From Macrobrachium rosenbergii (Eukaryota; Arthropoda; Malacostraca; Decapoda; Palaemonidae): a stretch of 64,000 bases of DNA. Position numbers and translations under genes: made by a program. Of the stretch, positions 43,437 to 55,296 are shown one piece after another. The notes below the pieces were generated by a model. That model was not told where the DNA came from, searched no databases, and saw only the letters and a program-made list of their open reading frames with translations. The stretch is taken from positions 37,235,037-37,299,036 of the forward strand of contig NC_089777.1 in NCBI RefSeq assembly GCF_040412425.1, read 5' to 3'. Position 1 is the first letter of the stretch. Every line of letters starts with the position of its first letter.

Positions 43437-43690
43437 CACGTGGTGGACCGTAGGCATTACTTAAGGTTCTTTGCAGCGTCCCTTGGGCCCCTGGCTGCAA
43501 CCTCTTTCCTTTTTCTGTACCTTTCTTTCTTCAGCTGACTTTCCACCTCTAAATGTTTCACAGTGCAGCTCCGAGGTTTTCCTCTTGTCGCACCTTTCAA
43601 ACCTTCTAACTGTCAATTTCCCTTTCAGCGCTGAATGACCTCATAGGTCCCAGCGCTTGACCGTTTGCCTAAATTCTATAATCCAATCTA
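43437..43690 (-). mobile_element. SINE-like decapod repeat
   Basis: The reverse complement contains gcgctgggacctatgaggtc, then attcagcgctgaaagg, and ends ctgcaaagaaccttaagtaa. I recall this as a very common dispersed repeat of decapod genomes. Identification is from memory. Confidence 0.6.
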
Positions 43691-44309
43691 TAATCCACAA
43701 CAGTAGTTGGAATAAAATTCTCTTAAAGCATCATTGCCCCAAGTTGAATACCTATATTTAAAAGACAAAGAAAGGACTGATAATAAAATATCGTTAAATA
43801 TGAAATATAAATTAAGCGAAAAGTAACCATCATCATCTCCTTTCCTCCCGTCTTCGCAATCTCAAATTAAGTTAAGTATACCTTAGTTTTACCTGTATGT
43901 TGATAACTGATCCCATCTCCCCCTCTGTTACTCATGTAACCTCGAATAATGTTTTCAAAATATAACCCCTGATTGTTTACTTACTTCGGGCGTAGATATA
44001 ACCAGTGGTTTGTCTTCAAGGTTCTAATTCTGCTTCTGTGAAGTTGGGTGGGTCTCCTTTGAAATGAAACTCGATCTACTTATTCATCCGTTGTGGAGTA
44101 TTTACTCTAATATTTGGGGAGACTTTTCTTACACTTGCCTCTTTTGAAGGTGTCTAAAACAGGTAATTGTTTATAGGTAACTTATAATTTAGACAACTCA
44201 TTTTCCGTGACATTGCTTGATTTGGTAAGCATCCCAGTCGTGGTCACTTGTTTATAAAAAATGTAATAGCTAATCTGTATTTTAAGCAAGTAAAAAATGC
44301 GCCGAATCG

Positions 44310-44655
44310 AGTTTTCTGTACAGCGTATAATGCCGTATGAAAATCTCTTAGCCACGGCACGTGAAACTCTCAGCCGCGGCCCATGAAACTTTCAGCCACG
44401 GCCTGGTTGTGACCTTTGTTGCTGGCACCTATAGCGGTGCCGACGCACGATCATGACTAACTTTAACCTTAAATAAAATAAAAACTACTGAGGGTAGAGG
44501 GCTGCAATATGGTATATTTGATGATTGGATGGTGGATGATCAATATACCAATTTGCAGCCCTCTAACCTCAGTAGTTTTTAGGGTCTCAGGGCAGACAGA
44601 AAAAGTGCGGACGGACAGACAAAGCTATCTCAATAGTTTTCTTTTACAGAAAACT
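44310..44655. mobile_element. MITE / foldback element common in decapods
   Basis: The ends AGTTTTCTGTA and TACAGAAAACT are inverted repeats. Inside is a long hairpin (about 44481-44582) whose arms contain ctactgagg...ggctgcaa and ttgcagccctct...cagtag. A gtgcggacggacagac block follows. No target duplication is clear. Confidence 0.65.
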
Positions 44656-44924
44656 AAGAAGTAACACACAGAGTATGGCGCTTATAAGCTAGTATATATC
44701 TAAAATATATATCAATATGAACTCGTCAAATAAGGATGCCACAACATTGAGAAACAAGTACCATGCACTTATTTAAGAAGCAAAAAAACGCTTAGGAGAA
44801 GAGACTTTAAAGACATTATTTTAATATCCTTATAACAATTCCTATACAATTACGTTTCTCTTAATGATTTCCTTCCACAGTTGGTTTTTATTATTATTAT
44901 TTAAAAACATTGACACATAGCACT

Positions 44925-44926
<2 letters not shown>

Positions 44927-44956
<30 letters not shown>
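44927..44956. repeat. Poly(A) run
   Basis: About 30 adenines with no neighbouring retrogene that I can identify. Confidence 0.9.
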
Positions 44957-44957
<1 letters not shown>

Positions 44958-45187
44958 GCAAGCAATATCGCACCCAATGCACATTGATATAAAGTAATAA
45001 AATGCATTGAATTATATGAGTTTGCCTTGTCAACGTGTGGTGTACTCTTTTCCAAGAAATATTAACATTACAAGTTTATAATTATTCTTCGTGGGATTTC
45101 ATAAACATTTTCTTGACTATAATACGTTTATATTCATTGTTTAGACAACGGAAGTGATCATCTTCAAGTTTTTCCTTTCTTCCGTCC

Positions 45188-45415
45188 AGGTTGGAAAACG
45201 AAGGAAAACCTGTTAAAACTGATGATGAATATTTTGGAATTTTATTTCGACGGAAAAATGTCAGTTTTTACGAAGGCAGATTTTTTTTGTCTAGATTCGT
45301 TGAGAGATTTTGCGACCACGGAAATGATGACGCAATACTTGATTTCTTTGCTTGGAGAGTTTCATATGGAAATAAAAAATATTGCTTAATATTGATATAT
45401 GTATTATTGATGTAA
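45188..45415 (+). CDS. Unrecognised open frame after an acceptor-like site
   Basis: A pyrimidine-rich tttttcctttcttccgtccag ends at 45189. The frame then reads NEGKPVKTDDEYFGILFRRK and stays open for about 74 codons. A second frame is also open over most of the stretch, which weakens the case. No domain is recognised. Confidence 0.2.
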   Translation, partial: RLENEGKPVKTDDEYFGILFRRKNVSFYEGRFFLSRFVERFCDHGNDDAILDFFAWRVSYGNKKYCLILIYVLLM

Positions 45416-46520
45416 ACAAAGATGTGAGTATATACACTTACTCAAAATTTCTATAATGATTGTAGCAGAAGAGAGACTAAAAACGATGTAAGCATATCCA
45501 TATTTTATTCCTTTCTGTCAGTCGTCCACGATAAGAAGTAAATTGGTAAAGATTCGTTATTACGAAAGAGAGTGGACAGAAAAGGTACATTTTACGACCT
45601 GGGTCATAATGGAGTATATCTGCACCGCTCTATAAGGTTGCTGCGTCATCTCGGGCGTGATCCCAATATCGGTTAAACCATGGTTACCCAAGACAGGTAT
45701 CTTGTATGCGAGTGTCATAAAACCAATTTTGATGTGTAGAAGTTATCTTCTTATTTTTTGTAAATATATATTACATTTTAATGTAGCCATTTATCCATAA
45801 AAATTACTGTTGGTTGTACTTCTCCTCTCTTCTTTTTTTTCTTTTATTTTCATAAATTTAAAGTTTAAATTTGCGCCTTGGCTAATAATATACTATAATT
45901 ATACAATAATTATGAGATACAGCGGCCTCATAATTCTTTCGTATTCTGATTTTGATGTGGCGAGGTTTCATAATGCACAGCTGTTGGATGGCGGATACCC
46001 TTTTCAATGTGTAGCCAGAAACTCGCGCCTATTAATCTTGTAGCTAGAGAAAGACAGGCTGTCAGCGATAAAACTTGAAGGGTTTGAATTTTACAGGTCG
46101 GCCAACGGTGACATTCATGAGCTTTTTATCGTTTCATATCCTTACAAGGAGAGCCATCGGTAATTGATAATCATAAGGACAGGATTTCTAATAGGTTTAT
46201 TTTCGATACTGTCTTTTTTTACTTTTGTTTCCAAGGCTGTTCGTTTGATAAATGATTCCTGTTTCACCTCATCTCTCGATTCTCTTCCTCTCCCATAGTG
46301 AGGTGGTCTCTCTCTCTTTTCAACTGTAGGCACTGTTCCGTTGAGCTCAAAGGCAGAAATCTCCCTCCTTTCATGCAGCCTCGTAACACCTGTCAGGCCA
46401 CGTTTCCTCTTAGGAAATAGGTAACCCTCCTAGAATTACGAGATTCTGTGACAGCTTGTTTCCTTCTCCTTCTAAGCTCTGAAATTCTCTTCTTGCCTCT
46501 GTTTTCCCGACTTTTATAAC

Positions 46521-46725
46521 TGTTAGGACGAGCATAATTAAATACAGGGCCGGATACAAGGTTTATTGTGGATCCGTTACAACAACTTGCCGCCAAGGAC
46601 CAGCACACCGGCCGCATCACAACACAACGACGGAACCGAGAACTCAAAAACAAAAGACGTTCACAGCAGGGAATAGAATCAGAATTAACAAAGGATTACC
46701 TTTTTTTTTTATCTAAAACTCTACA
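46521..46725 (-). repeat. 3' LTR of Gypsy-B
   Basis: Nearly identical to 54096-54295, apart from a few substitutions and a length change in the T-run. Confidence 0.92.
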
Positions 46726-46927
46726 TCCCCTATCCCTAGAAAAGCAATAATACTCCAATTTAAAACATCAGACAATTAAATAAATCAATACTTCTTCCAA
46801 AATACGTTACAAATATGAAAACAAAACATGATAAATACAGCATATTTGCATATATTTATAAATCAAGTCGATCTGGAGGTTTACTTATTCGACTGGATCG
46901 CCTTAACATTGGCGGTTGTACTGAACA

Positions 46928-47349
46928 TGTAAAGTCACCAATTCATTACGCCAGGATAGTGTTTCGGCGGCGCCATTAATTAAGTCTCCGCTGAGCTTGT
47001 TTTCTTTGGTGACTTCCGTTTTCTTCAAGCTAAATTAGTCACGCCTAAAACGTGCCAGGTCACGCATTTTAATCATTTTTACTTTTTATGGTATTTATAC
47101 GAATGTCACACATTGTGTATCACATGTTTCTTCATTCACAGGCATCAAGACTGTATCTATATTGTGTCTCTGTATTTTCAGATTGTAATTCGTACTCGTT
47201 CACTGCATATTATTGTTTATTGTTTCGACCTCAGGTCACAGTCAATTCCATTGTCTCACGGCCCGGCGTCAGTCGGCCGCAATATAACCGCCTGGATCTG
47301 TAATAAATCAGCAGTAACCTTTACCTGCTCGTTTCTTTGACACCTTACA
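46928..47349 (+). repeat. 5' LTR of Gypsy-A copy 3 (long variant)
   Basis: Starts TGTAAAGTCACC and ends CACCTTACA, followed by the same tRNA-Trp-like primer site (TGGTGACCCC). Confidence 0.93.
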
Positions 47350-47584
47350 GTGGTGACCCCGGGTATCCCCGGAGCCATTAGCGGACTCACACGGCGACTC
47401 AGTCTTGGCTCCAGGATTTCTCCAAAAAATGCTCTTAGCGGCCGTAAACACGGCGCTGTAACCAGCGTTTTGAGCGTGCTGACTCGTCGGCGCACCCCAC
47501 CAGCGTCACTAGCGAACCACACGCGCACGAAAGTGCGTACTCTGACGCGAGTATCCTACTCCAGTAAGGGGTCAAGGAGCGAGC

Positions 47585-48130
47585 ATGGACGCTTTATCCC
47601 CTCCTTCATGCAGTTAACGCGGACCCAAAACTCGAGGTTTACCTACCTCCCGCAGCCGCCCGCCCCCGCATCGAGGCCCTCCGCAACTCCACACCAGCGC
47701 CCAACACACGACGGCTCAACAATGGCGGGCGCCCTCACCCTAAAGCTGCCGCCGTTTACGCAGGGCAACCCATCGAGGTGGCTGCGCGGGGTGGAGAGCC
47801 ACTTCAGAATCGCGGACCTCACGGACGAAATCCTACAGGCCGACACAGTGCTCAACGCCCTTCCGGAGGACGTACAACAAACTCATCTCGCGGGTACCCG
47901 AAACACTCACCCTTTACATACAGCACCAAAAAGTTCCTCCTGGAGGGACGCCCTTCACAATCTTCACAGACCACCAGCCACTGGTTCACGCTTTCACGAA
48001 GCAAGGGACGCATGGTCTTCCAGACAGCAGCGCCACCTCTGCAGCCATAGCCGAATTTACCTGTTCCGTCAGGTACCTCCCGGCAAGAAAAATCCAGAGC
48101 AGACGCCCTCTCCAGAGTCGAGTTGAACGC
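47585..48130 (+). pseudogene. Gypsy-A copy 3 gag fused by deletion to RNase H
   Basis: The gag start (atggacgctttatcccc at 47585) and the capsid motif LKLPPFTQGNPSRWLRGVE are present. At 47931-47941 (AAGTTCCTCCT) the sequence switches from gag to RNase H, and the following frame reads a TDHQPL-equivalent segment and then a Ser-Arg-rich stretch with shifts. A 258-residue open frame (47350-48126) spans the junction by chance. Confidence 0.8.
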
Positions 48131-48199
48131 AGTGCAGCTTGGTGTAGATTACCAGGACCTTGCCAGGAACAGGCCGCTGACCCAGAAACCAAGCATACC

Positions 48200-49440
48200 G
48201 CACCGCCATCACATCCCTCAAGTGGCGGGACGGACCCCCCTCGCCCCGGAGGCCCCAGTCTGCTCTGTGACATCAGCACAGGCCAGCCCCGCCCTTTGGT
48301 TCCAGCCTCACGCCGCCAGGTATTTGACATCATCCACGGCCTCTCACACCCCTCCGGCAGGACCACGCCAAACTGCTTTCAAAAGTTCGTCTGGCACGGG
48401 TGCAAAAGGACGCCACAGCCTGGGCAAAACAGTGCCTGCAGTGCCAGACCAGTAAAGTGGGTCGTCACACGCGTAGTCGGGGTAAAGTTCCCACAGCCAG
48501 GGCGCGCTTCGGCCACATCCACATCGACGTCGTCCGGGCCCCTTCCCCATCAGGCGGATCCAGATACCTCCTCACCGTGGTAGACCGTTCAACGAGGTGG
48601 CCCGAACCACGCCCATGCAAGAAGCCACCGCCAGCCAGCGTGCGCCGAGGCCCTGCTCTCCAGTTGGGTTAGCCGCCGGCGTCCCGGACCACATCACAAC
48701 CGACAGGGGCCCCTTTCCTCTCGAGCTGTGGTCTGCCCTGGCTCAACTGCTGGGAACCACGCACCACACCACCACAGCGTATAACCCAGCGGCCAACGGC
48801 CTGGTTGAACGGTTCCACAGGTCCTAAAGTCATCCCTCATGGCCGCTGCACCGCCGAGGGACTGGAAACATCAGCTGCCGTGGGTCCTCCTCGGGTTGAG
48901 ACCGCCCCAAAGCCGACGGCACCCCATCCGCAGCTGAACAAACCTATGGGGAACCCCTCGTGGTGCCGGGAGAGCTCGTGACGGATGATCGCCCTCCCCA
49001 TCTCTGCAGAGGCTCCCGCGACGTGGCGGCAAGTTCGCCTGCAGGCGCTCATTTTCGACAGAGCAACCACCTTCGTGCTGCCACACAGCTGTCATCCGCC
49101 ACCCACGTCTTCGTCAGAGTCGGCGCCGTCCGTCACCACTAACTAAGCCCTACAGGGGACCCTTCAGCGTGCTGGAGCGGAACAGCAAGGCGTTCCGGCT
49201 GGCACTTCCAGGCAGGAACGACTGGGTTTCCATAGACCGGCTAAAGCCCTTTCCTGTCGGAGAGTCCCGCAGCGTGCAGCACCCCTTCCGCCCAAACGCA
49301 CTCCAGCACGCCCTCACCACTGCAGGGCGCGCATAACAAGGAAGGGACCGCCCAAACAGCAGCCTCACAGGCGGGAGGCCCCTCAGTTATCCTCAAGGAG
49401 CCGCGGCACCTTCAGCGTCCCACCAGGTACAGGGGATTAA
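48200..49440 (+). pseudogene. Gypsy-A copy 3 integrase remnant
   Basis: It carries the same blocks as in copies 1 and 2: KQCLQCQTSKV near 48430, HHTTTAYNPAANGLVERFHR in the 48597-48827 frame, and the C-terminal GPF region near 49150. Frameshifts occur about every 150-200 bp. Confidence 0.78.
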
Positions 49441-49474
49441 TCAGACGCGTCCCTCGTCTTGGGGGGGGAGTATT

Positions 49475-49900
49475 TGTAAAGTCACCAATTCGGCGCCAGG
49501 ATAGTGTTTCGGCGGCGCCATTAATTAAGTCTCCGCTGAGCTTGTTTTCTTTGGTGACTTCCCGTTTTCTTCAAGCTAAATTAGTCACGCCTAAAACGTG
49601 CCAGGTCACGCATTTTAATCATTTTTACTTTATGGTATTTATACGAATGTCACACATTGTGTATCACATGTTTCTTCATTCACAGGCATCAAGACTGTAT
49701 CTATATTGTGTCTCTGTATGTTTCGTATTGTAATTCGTACTCGTTCACTGCATATTATTGTTTATTGTTTCGACCTCAGGTCACAGTCAATTCCATTGTC
49801 TCTCACGGCCCGGCGTCAGTCGGCCACCGCAATATAAACCGCCTGGATCTGTAATAAATCAGCAGTAACCTTTACCTGCTCGTTTCTTTGACACCTTACA
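49475..49900 (+). repeat. 3' LTR of Gypsy-A copy 3 (long variant)
   Basis: Matches the 5' LTR with few differences, including an extra acc near the TATA region. Confidence 0.93.
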
Positions 49901-50141
49901 AACATTCACTATCATTATTTACAGTTACTTCTATGGGTTCTTCAGCCTCACTGGATCACATGGTACATTAGTGTCTGAAATGAAAGCACTAGAATCACTC
50001 AAATTTACAGATGACTTAGAATTATTGATAACACTTCTTTATTGGATTGGTTAAAGTCACCCTCATATCTATGCATAATCTGATCTGCATGTCTTGTCCA
50101 AATAATATTACCAAAACTCTGTACTTCCACCTTATAATTTC

Positions 50142-50752
50142 TCAACCCAAGTACTTATTACCAAAACTCTGTACTTCCACCTTATAATTTCTCAATCCAA
50201 GTACTTCCACAATCTTTCCTTCCACCCATGGTGAACCTTTCCCAAAATTACCAACAAACACAGCATCATTGACTTTATACAATTTAACTTCCTCCTGGAA
50301 AATTTCATCCCTCATTTTCCTTAAAGATTTGTCTTTCAGTTTAACTGATTCAACAGTACCTTTGAAATTCCTACCGAACATTATTTCTGCTGGGACCTTA
50401 CCCGTGGAAGAATTCACAGTCCTCCTATAGTTAAACAAAAATCTACAAATTCTGGTCTGAATATCTCCCTTCTTAAATTTTCCCAGGCCCTCTTTGAATG
50501 TTCTCACCGCCCTTTCAGCCAGACCATTGGAGGATGGATGATAAGGAGCTGGTGTTACATGCTTAATACTATTTTTACACAAGAACTCCTCCATCTCTTG
50601 AGAAACAAAATTTGAGCATTATCTGATACAATGATATCAGGTATACCAAAATTACAGAATGTCTTCCTCAAATGACCAATGGTAACAGCTGACGTAGTGG
50701 AACTAGAAAAATGAATATCCAAAAATTTACTATGAGAATCTACATTTATCAA
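50142..50752 (-). pseudogene. Gypsy-B integrase
   Basis: The frame 50555-50752 has VDSHSKFLDIHF (first catalytic Asp) and GIPDIIVSDNAQ (second Asp). The frame 50142-50594 has YHPSSNGLAERAVRTFKEGL with the catalytic Glu and continues into the C-terminal DNA-binding region (GKGSPWVEGKIVEVLG). A frameshift near 50590 separates them. The zinc finger lies upstream at about 50900-51000 in other frames. Confidence 0.85.
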
Positions 50753-51256
50753 AAATATTTACTGGGTCCATCGGTCCTGCATAATCTATGTGCAGTCGAG
50801 ACCATGATTTACCAACAATAGGCAAAGACAATGTAGGAGCTCGAGGATTTGTAAAATTCTTAAAACAAATGCTACAATTCTTTGTGACTTCTCCTATGTC
50901 CTGGTCTATCTTTGGCCACCATACCCAATTTTTGCCTCAGCTTTCATAGCATTTATACCATTATGCCCACAATGCAAAATGGTTCAAAACCTTACATCTT
51001 AACTCAACAGGAATCAAACCCTATTTCTATACAATATTACATCATTATGGAGAGATAAATCATCTTTTACAGAGGCATATTCCAGAAGTGACATATTATG
51101 TTCCTTGACAATCCCAGCTTCAAACAATTTTTCAACTGAGACAATACAGCATCCTTATTGGTGAAATGTTTAACTGCCTGAAAAGAGATGTCATCAAAAT
51201 CAAGTAATTCAACCAATTTAACATATTCAGCTGGTGTACCAGAATGAAAATCATCA

Positions 51257-51475
51257 TCAAGTGGGCAATCTGCTTAAGGCATCAGCAATTACATTTTCCT
51301 TCCCAGGTTTGTGAACTAATTCATAATCATACTGAGATAACAACAAAGCCCATCTTTGTATTCTAGAATTAACATTACATGGAATCTGTTTCCTCTTCCA
51401 AAAGTCCCAGTAATGGTTTATGATCAGTTCTAGCAACAAAATTCCTGCCAAGCAAAAATATCTAAAACGTTTCAC
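51257..51475 (-). pseudogene. Gypsy-B RNase H, C-terminal part
   Basis: The frame reads IQRWALLLSQYDYELVHKPG and then KENVIADALSRLPT, the standard end of Ty3/Gypsy RNase H. The catalytic start of the domain lies upstream (about 51600) with stops. Confidence 0.82.
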
Positions 51476-51863
51476 AGCAAAAATAAGAGCTAATCCTTCT
51501 TTATCTAACTGAGAGTAGTTCCTTTCTGCTTTAGATAGTTTTTACTTGCAAATAAATTGTTTTTTCTTGGTCACCAACCTTTGTAACAAAAACACACCCC
51601 ACACCTACAGGAGACGCATCCACTTCAATGATTAAAGGACTATTCCCCATCAAAACTAGTCAGCACTTTGGACTCGGAAAAATCTCTTTTAATGCCTTCT
51701 CAAACGCCTTCTGCTGTACTGAAGTCCATCTAAATTTACATTTTTCTTCAACAAATCATACAAGGGAGCTAGCTTAGAAGAAAAATTCTTTACAACCTTG
51801 CAATAGTAAGTAATCATACCTAAAAAGATTGAACTTCTTCAACAGAAGTAGGACATGGGCAAT

Positions 51864-52514
51864 CTAAATAGCTTTCAGTCCCTTTGAAGATGGCTTGACT
51901 CTTTCACCTGAGATGTGGTATCCTAAATATTCAATAGATTCAGCCTCCAAAACAGTCTTAGTCTTATTTATTTGTACATTATGTGCTTGCAAAAGTTCCA
52001 AAACCTTTCTTAATCGGTGATCATGCTCCCTTTTGGTAGCACAACTTACAATAATATCATCTAAATAAGCAGCTACACCCTCCACATTTGCCAACAGTTG
52101 AGAAATAAACCTTTGGAAAATACCAGGAGATGAGGACAAGCCAAAAGGTAAACGCTTATATTTAAACAATCCTTTATGAGTATTAATTACTAAGTACTCT
52201 TGACTTTTCTCATCAACAGGTATTTGAAGATAAGCATTCTTTCAATCAATTTTGGAAAAAAAACTTTCCTTACCAACAACAGATAACAATTCCTCTATCT
52301 TTGGTAACGGGTACCTGTCACAATGAATTTGTTTATTCAAAATTTTAAAATCGCCACAAATCCTCATTTCAGCCTTATTTTCTTTCAATACAGGTACAAT
52401 AGGAACTGCCCATTCACTATGTGATATGGGTTCCATCATTTCATCCGCTACTAGCTTATCTAAGGCATCTTCAATCATTTTCTTGTAATAAAAAGGAACT
52501 GTGCGTGCTTTCAT
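51864..52514 (-). pseudogene. Gypsy-B reverse transcriptase
   Basis: The frame 52242-52514 has SEWAVPIVPVLKENKAEMRI, CGDFKILNKQ and YPLPKIEELL. The frame 51864-52169 has YKRLPFGLSSSPGIFQRF, the catalytic AAYLDDIIVS, and IEYLGYHISGERVKPS. A stop or shift lies between, near 52200. The sequence type resembles K02A2.6-like elements. Confidence 0.88.
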
Positions 52515-52682
52515 AAACTTTGGGGTAGCATTAAAACACTAAATGAATCTTAGCCAAAACACCAGCAATAGGTTTACTTGAATCTACCAAGTAATTATCT
52601 AGCAGCTTTTCTGCACTCACATTAGCAACCTTTATTACTCTAGTACCTTCATCTATTCCAGCCAGATAAATACCTACTTGCA

Positions 52683-53794
52683 TTAAATCTTTACCACACA
52701 TATTTGTATTACAAGAATCAACAACATAAAATACCTGAGAACCTTTGTGCTATTATAAAGTACAGAAGCTAACACTTTGCCCAAGACATCAATTTTCATA
52801 TTATCATAACCTCTTAGCTTTTTATTGCATTGTTCCATATTTAGTTTTAACCTATGTACCCGCTCTTTGGTTATAGTAGACACAGCAGCACCACTGTCAA
52901 TCTCAAATGGAACTAAATTCTGATTAATACTGAAATAAAATTCATCAGAATTAAGAGCAAAAATCTTTCCTTTAACCATTAACAATCTATCCTCACTGTT
53001 GTCTTCATAATCATCAATAGTTTTTACAGCCTTCTTACCTTCAGCCCTACTACTGGAAGCCTTATACCTAGGTTTAACACTACTAGGCCTATGAAGAGAC
53101 AAATCTTTGTTTGCCTCTCTACACACCCTTTTTAGATGAACTTTCCTTTTACATATGTTACAAGTCATTTCTTTAAACCAACAGTCTATACTCTCACGAG
53201 AAAAACCACAATGCTTACAAGATGACTTTTCTTTTCTCACTGAACCAACCTGTGGCTGTGATTCGTTCCTCTCACCCACAAAAGCTTTTTCCATGTTCAA
53301 AATTCTTTCTAAACCTGCACTAGAGGTCATAGCTTGAGATCAATATTCAAAGCAACTAAATTGGGAAAATATACTTCATTGTCCACTGCCATAAACAACT
53401 GATCTCTGACTCTTGAATCAAATGATTACCAAAATTGCAATCTTTTGCTAAAGCCTTGAGGTCAGCATACAAACTATTCACTGTCTCATCCCTCCTTTTT
53501 TTTTTTGTTGAAAAGCTATTAGGCTACGATGATAAGAAGGTTTCACAATGTAATGTGATTTCAATACAGCTACAAGGTCATCGTAAGTCTTTGTATGAGG
53601 TAAATCAGGAGAACACAAATTACCCAAGTACAATAAAACATCAGTTCCAATCGACACTAGCAAAACATTTTTCTTTTGTTATCTTCCTCAATTCCAAGAT
53701 TACTAAAATTAGCTTCTAATAAACTAAGCCAAAGATCCAGGGTTATCTGAGAAGAATTAAAAGGATCAATCTTAACCTGAGTAGTCGTCGCCAT
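52683..53794 (-). pseudogene. Gypsy-B gag and protease
   Basis: A start ATG is at 53792-53794 (MATTTQVKIDPFNSS and so on). The capsid part is broken near 53330-53660. The 215-residue frame 52683-53330 has a zinc knuckle C57-x2-C60-x4-H65-x4-C70 and, at residues 145-148, the DSGA active site of an aspartic protease. The gag packages RNA and the protease matures the polyprotein. Confidence 0.82.
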
Positions 53795-54095
53795 CGTGAA
53801 CAAAACTGCAAGATGAAGCAAAACGTAGGTAGCAGCCTATATGCCAGGTAAGGTAGGGTAAAAACAATAAATCGAAGCATCAACTAGTACAGCTTGGGTA
53901 ATTGAAAATCCTCACCCCTAGCATAGGCGAACTCTGCCTAACCTCCGCACCATCGCTATCAATCAACTGGCCTTACGGAAGTGTCCTCAGAGCCGGTAGG
54001 CTATGCTGAACTCATCAAAACTCCTGGAAAATCCTTACATCCACATGAAGTTCTTGTAGACCCTATGCTCCTCTGCATGGATTCTCGTCGCCATT

Positions 54096-54295
54096 TGTTA
54101 GGACGAGCATAATTAAATACAGGGCCGGATACAAGGTTTATTGTGAATCCGTTACAACAACTTGCCGCCAAGGACCAGCACACCGGCCGCATGACAGCAC
54201 GACGGAACCGAGAACTCAAAAACAAAAGACGTTCACAGCAGGGAATAGAATCAGAATTAACAAAGGATTACCTTTTTTTTATCTAAAACTCTACA
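54096..54295 (-). repeat. 5' LTR of Gypsy-B
   Basis: The reverse complement ends in TAACA, followed by AATGGCGACGAGAATCC, where the primer site is expected. Confidence 0.92.
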
Positions 54296-54774
54296 ATAGC
54301 CATCCTTCCTTCATTCCACCCTTGAAGGCAGTTTGTCTGTCGCTGCCTTCGCTGTTAAGTACCATTTTTCCCTCCTTTTTCTTGCCGTCTTCAGCACTGG
54401 GCTAGAAAAGGGCGAGCAAGGGGTTGCCCGTCCGGTGGTCTCTGCTCATGGAAGAATGCAGGCAATTTTTTTCAAAATAAAAATTACCGCCAGTTTCTCT
54501 GCTGACATTATATCGTTACTTTGTGACTGGTGTCTCATTTGAGCCATCCCTCTAGGGTGAAAAAACTGGTCTCTCGTTGTCGTTGTGTGTTTAAGGAAAC
54601 GACGAGAAATCAGCCCAATGTCGTTTTGTTTTTCCAGTAGTAATGATCTTCCTCTGTCAGGGATGTAATGTGAATATTAACCGTTTTCGTGTGGAATTGA
54701 TGTTGGATTGCTGTTTCAAAGGACCACAAACTTTCATCCTACATTTCCTCTAATTTTTCAACTTATACATACAT

Positions 54775-54778
<4 letters not shown>

Positions 54779-54823
<45 letters not shown>
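54779..54823. repeat. (TA)n microsatellite
   Basis: TA run directly left of the foldback at 54829. Confidence 0.93.
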
Positions 54824-54826
<3 letters not shown>

Positions 54827-54828
54827 TA

Positions 54829-55253
54829 GGCCCATAAAAACTATTTAAACATTTGAAACCATAAGAAATATTACTATTTAAACAAGAAACCATATATTTC
54901 AGTTCACTTGTTTCTGTGCCCTGTTCACTCTCAAGAATATGGACAGGTGGAAAGTTACAATGGTATATATACAAAAACATGAAATGTGGCCTTGGGCCTC
55001 CGATGTTATGGAGGTGGCGTTTCTTAAGAAGGAGGAGAAAGACCAAATTCCCTAGTGGTTTTTGGCCTCATTAGCTTTCTCCTCCTTCTTGAAACGCCAC
55101 CTCCATAACATCGGAGGCCTAAGTACACCTTCATGTTTTTGTATATATACCATTGTAACTTTCCACCTGTCCATATTCCTCTGAGTATTGAGGGCACAGA
55201 AACAAGTGCCTGAAATATATGGTTTCAATGTTTAAATAGTGTTTTATGGGCCT
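54829..55253. repeat. Foldback: inverted repeats of about 180-210 bp
   Basis: The left arm 54829-55041 and the right arm 55075-55253 are imperfect inverse copies (for example tggaggtggcgtttctt versus gaaacgccacctcca, and ggacaggtggaaagttacaa versus ttgtaactttccacctgtcc). The spacer is about 33 bp. (TA)n runs lie just outside both arms. It may be a derivative of Penelope-like terminal sequence, because it contains gaaacgcc. Confidence 0.85.
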
Positions 55254-55294
55254 TCTTATTTTCATATTACACTGTAGTATTACAGGAAAAGACA

Positions 55295-55296
<2 letters not shown>

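Larger units (their letters stand above)
44656..46520. other. AT-rich sequence with no firm gene
   Basis: Includes a run of about 30 A at 44927-44956 and an unassigned open frame listed separately. Otherwise nothing is recognised. Confidence 0.4.
46928..49900 (+). mobile_element. Gypsy-A copy 3: internally deleted, nested in Gypsy-B
   Basis: It is flanked by AACA at both ends (46924-46927 and 49901-49904). Both LTRs are of the long variant (422 and 426 bp). The interior runs from leader and gag to 47930 and then jumps into RNase H at an 11-bp repeat. RNase H and integrase remnants follow to the purine tract gggggggagtat. It has many small indels. Confidence 0.92.
46521..54295 (-). mobile_element. 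Gypsy-B: Ty3/Gypsy element (K02A2.6-like), interrupted by Gypsy-A copy 3
   Basis: Two LTRs of 205 and 200 bp (46521-46725 and 54096-54295) start TGTTAGG and end CTCTACA as read on the plus strand. Flanks are ATAAC at the left and ATAGC at the right, probably a 5-bp duplication with one change. On the minus strand the order is gag, zinc knuckle, protease, RT, RNase H, integrase. Just inside the 5' LTR (minus strand) lies TGGCGACGAG, a primer-site-like sequence, and just inside the other LTR is the purine tract AGGGATAGGGGA. Without the nested copy 3 it is about 4.8 kb. Confidence 0.9.

Noticed and set aside
44842..45033. Frame with a poly-Phe run
   Set aside because: Generated by the poly(A) run read in reverse.
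47350..48126. 258-codon frame treated as a fusion gene
   Set aside because: It crosses the LTR leader, gag and a deletion junction into RNase H in mixed frames, so it is fortuitous.
31099..49900. Copies 2 and 3 of Gypsy-A as a segmental duplication of copy 1
   Set aside because: Each has its own target duplication, different deletions and different flanks, so they are independent insertions.
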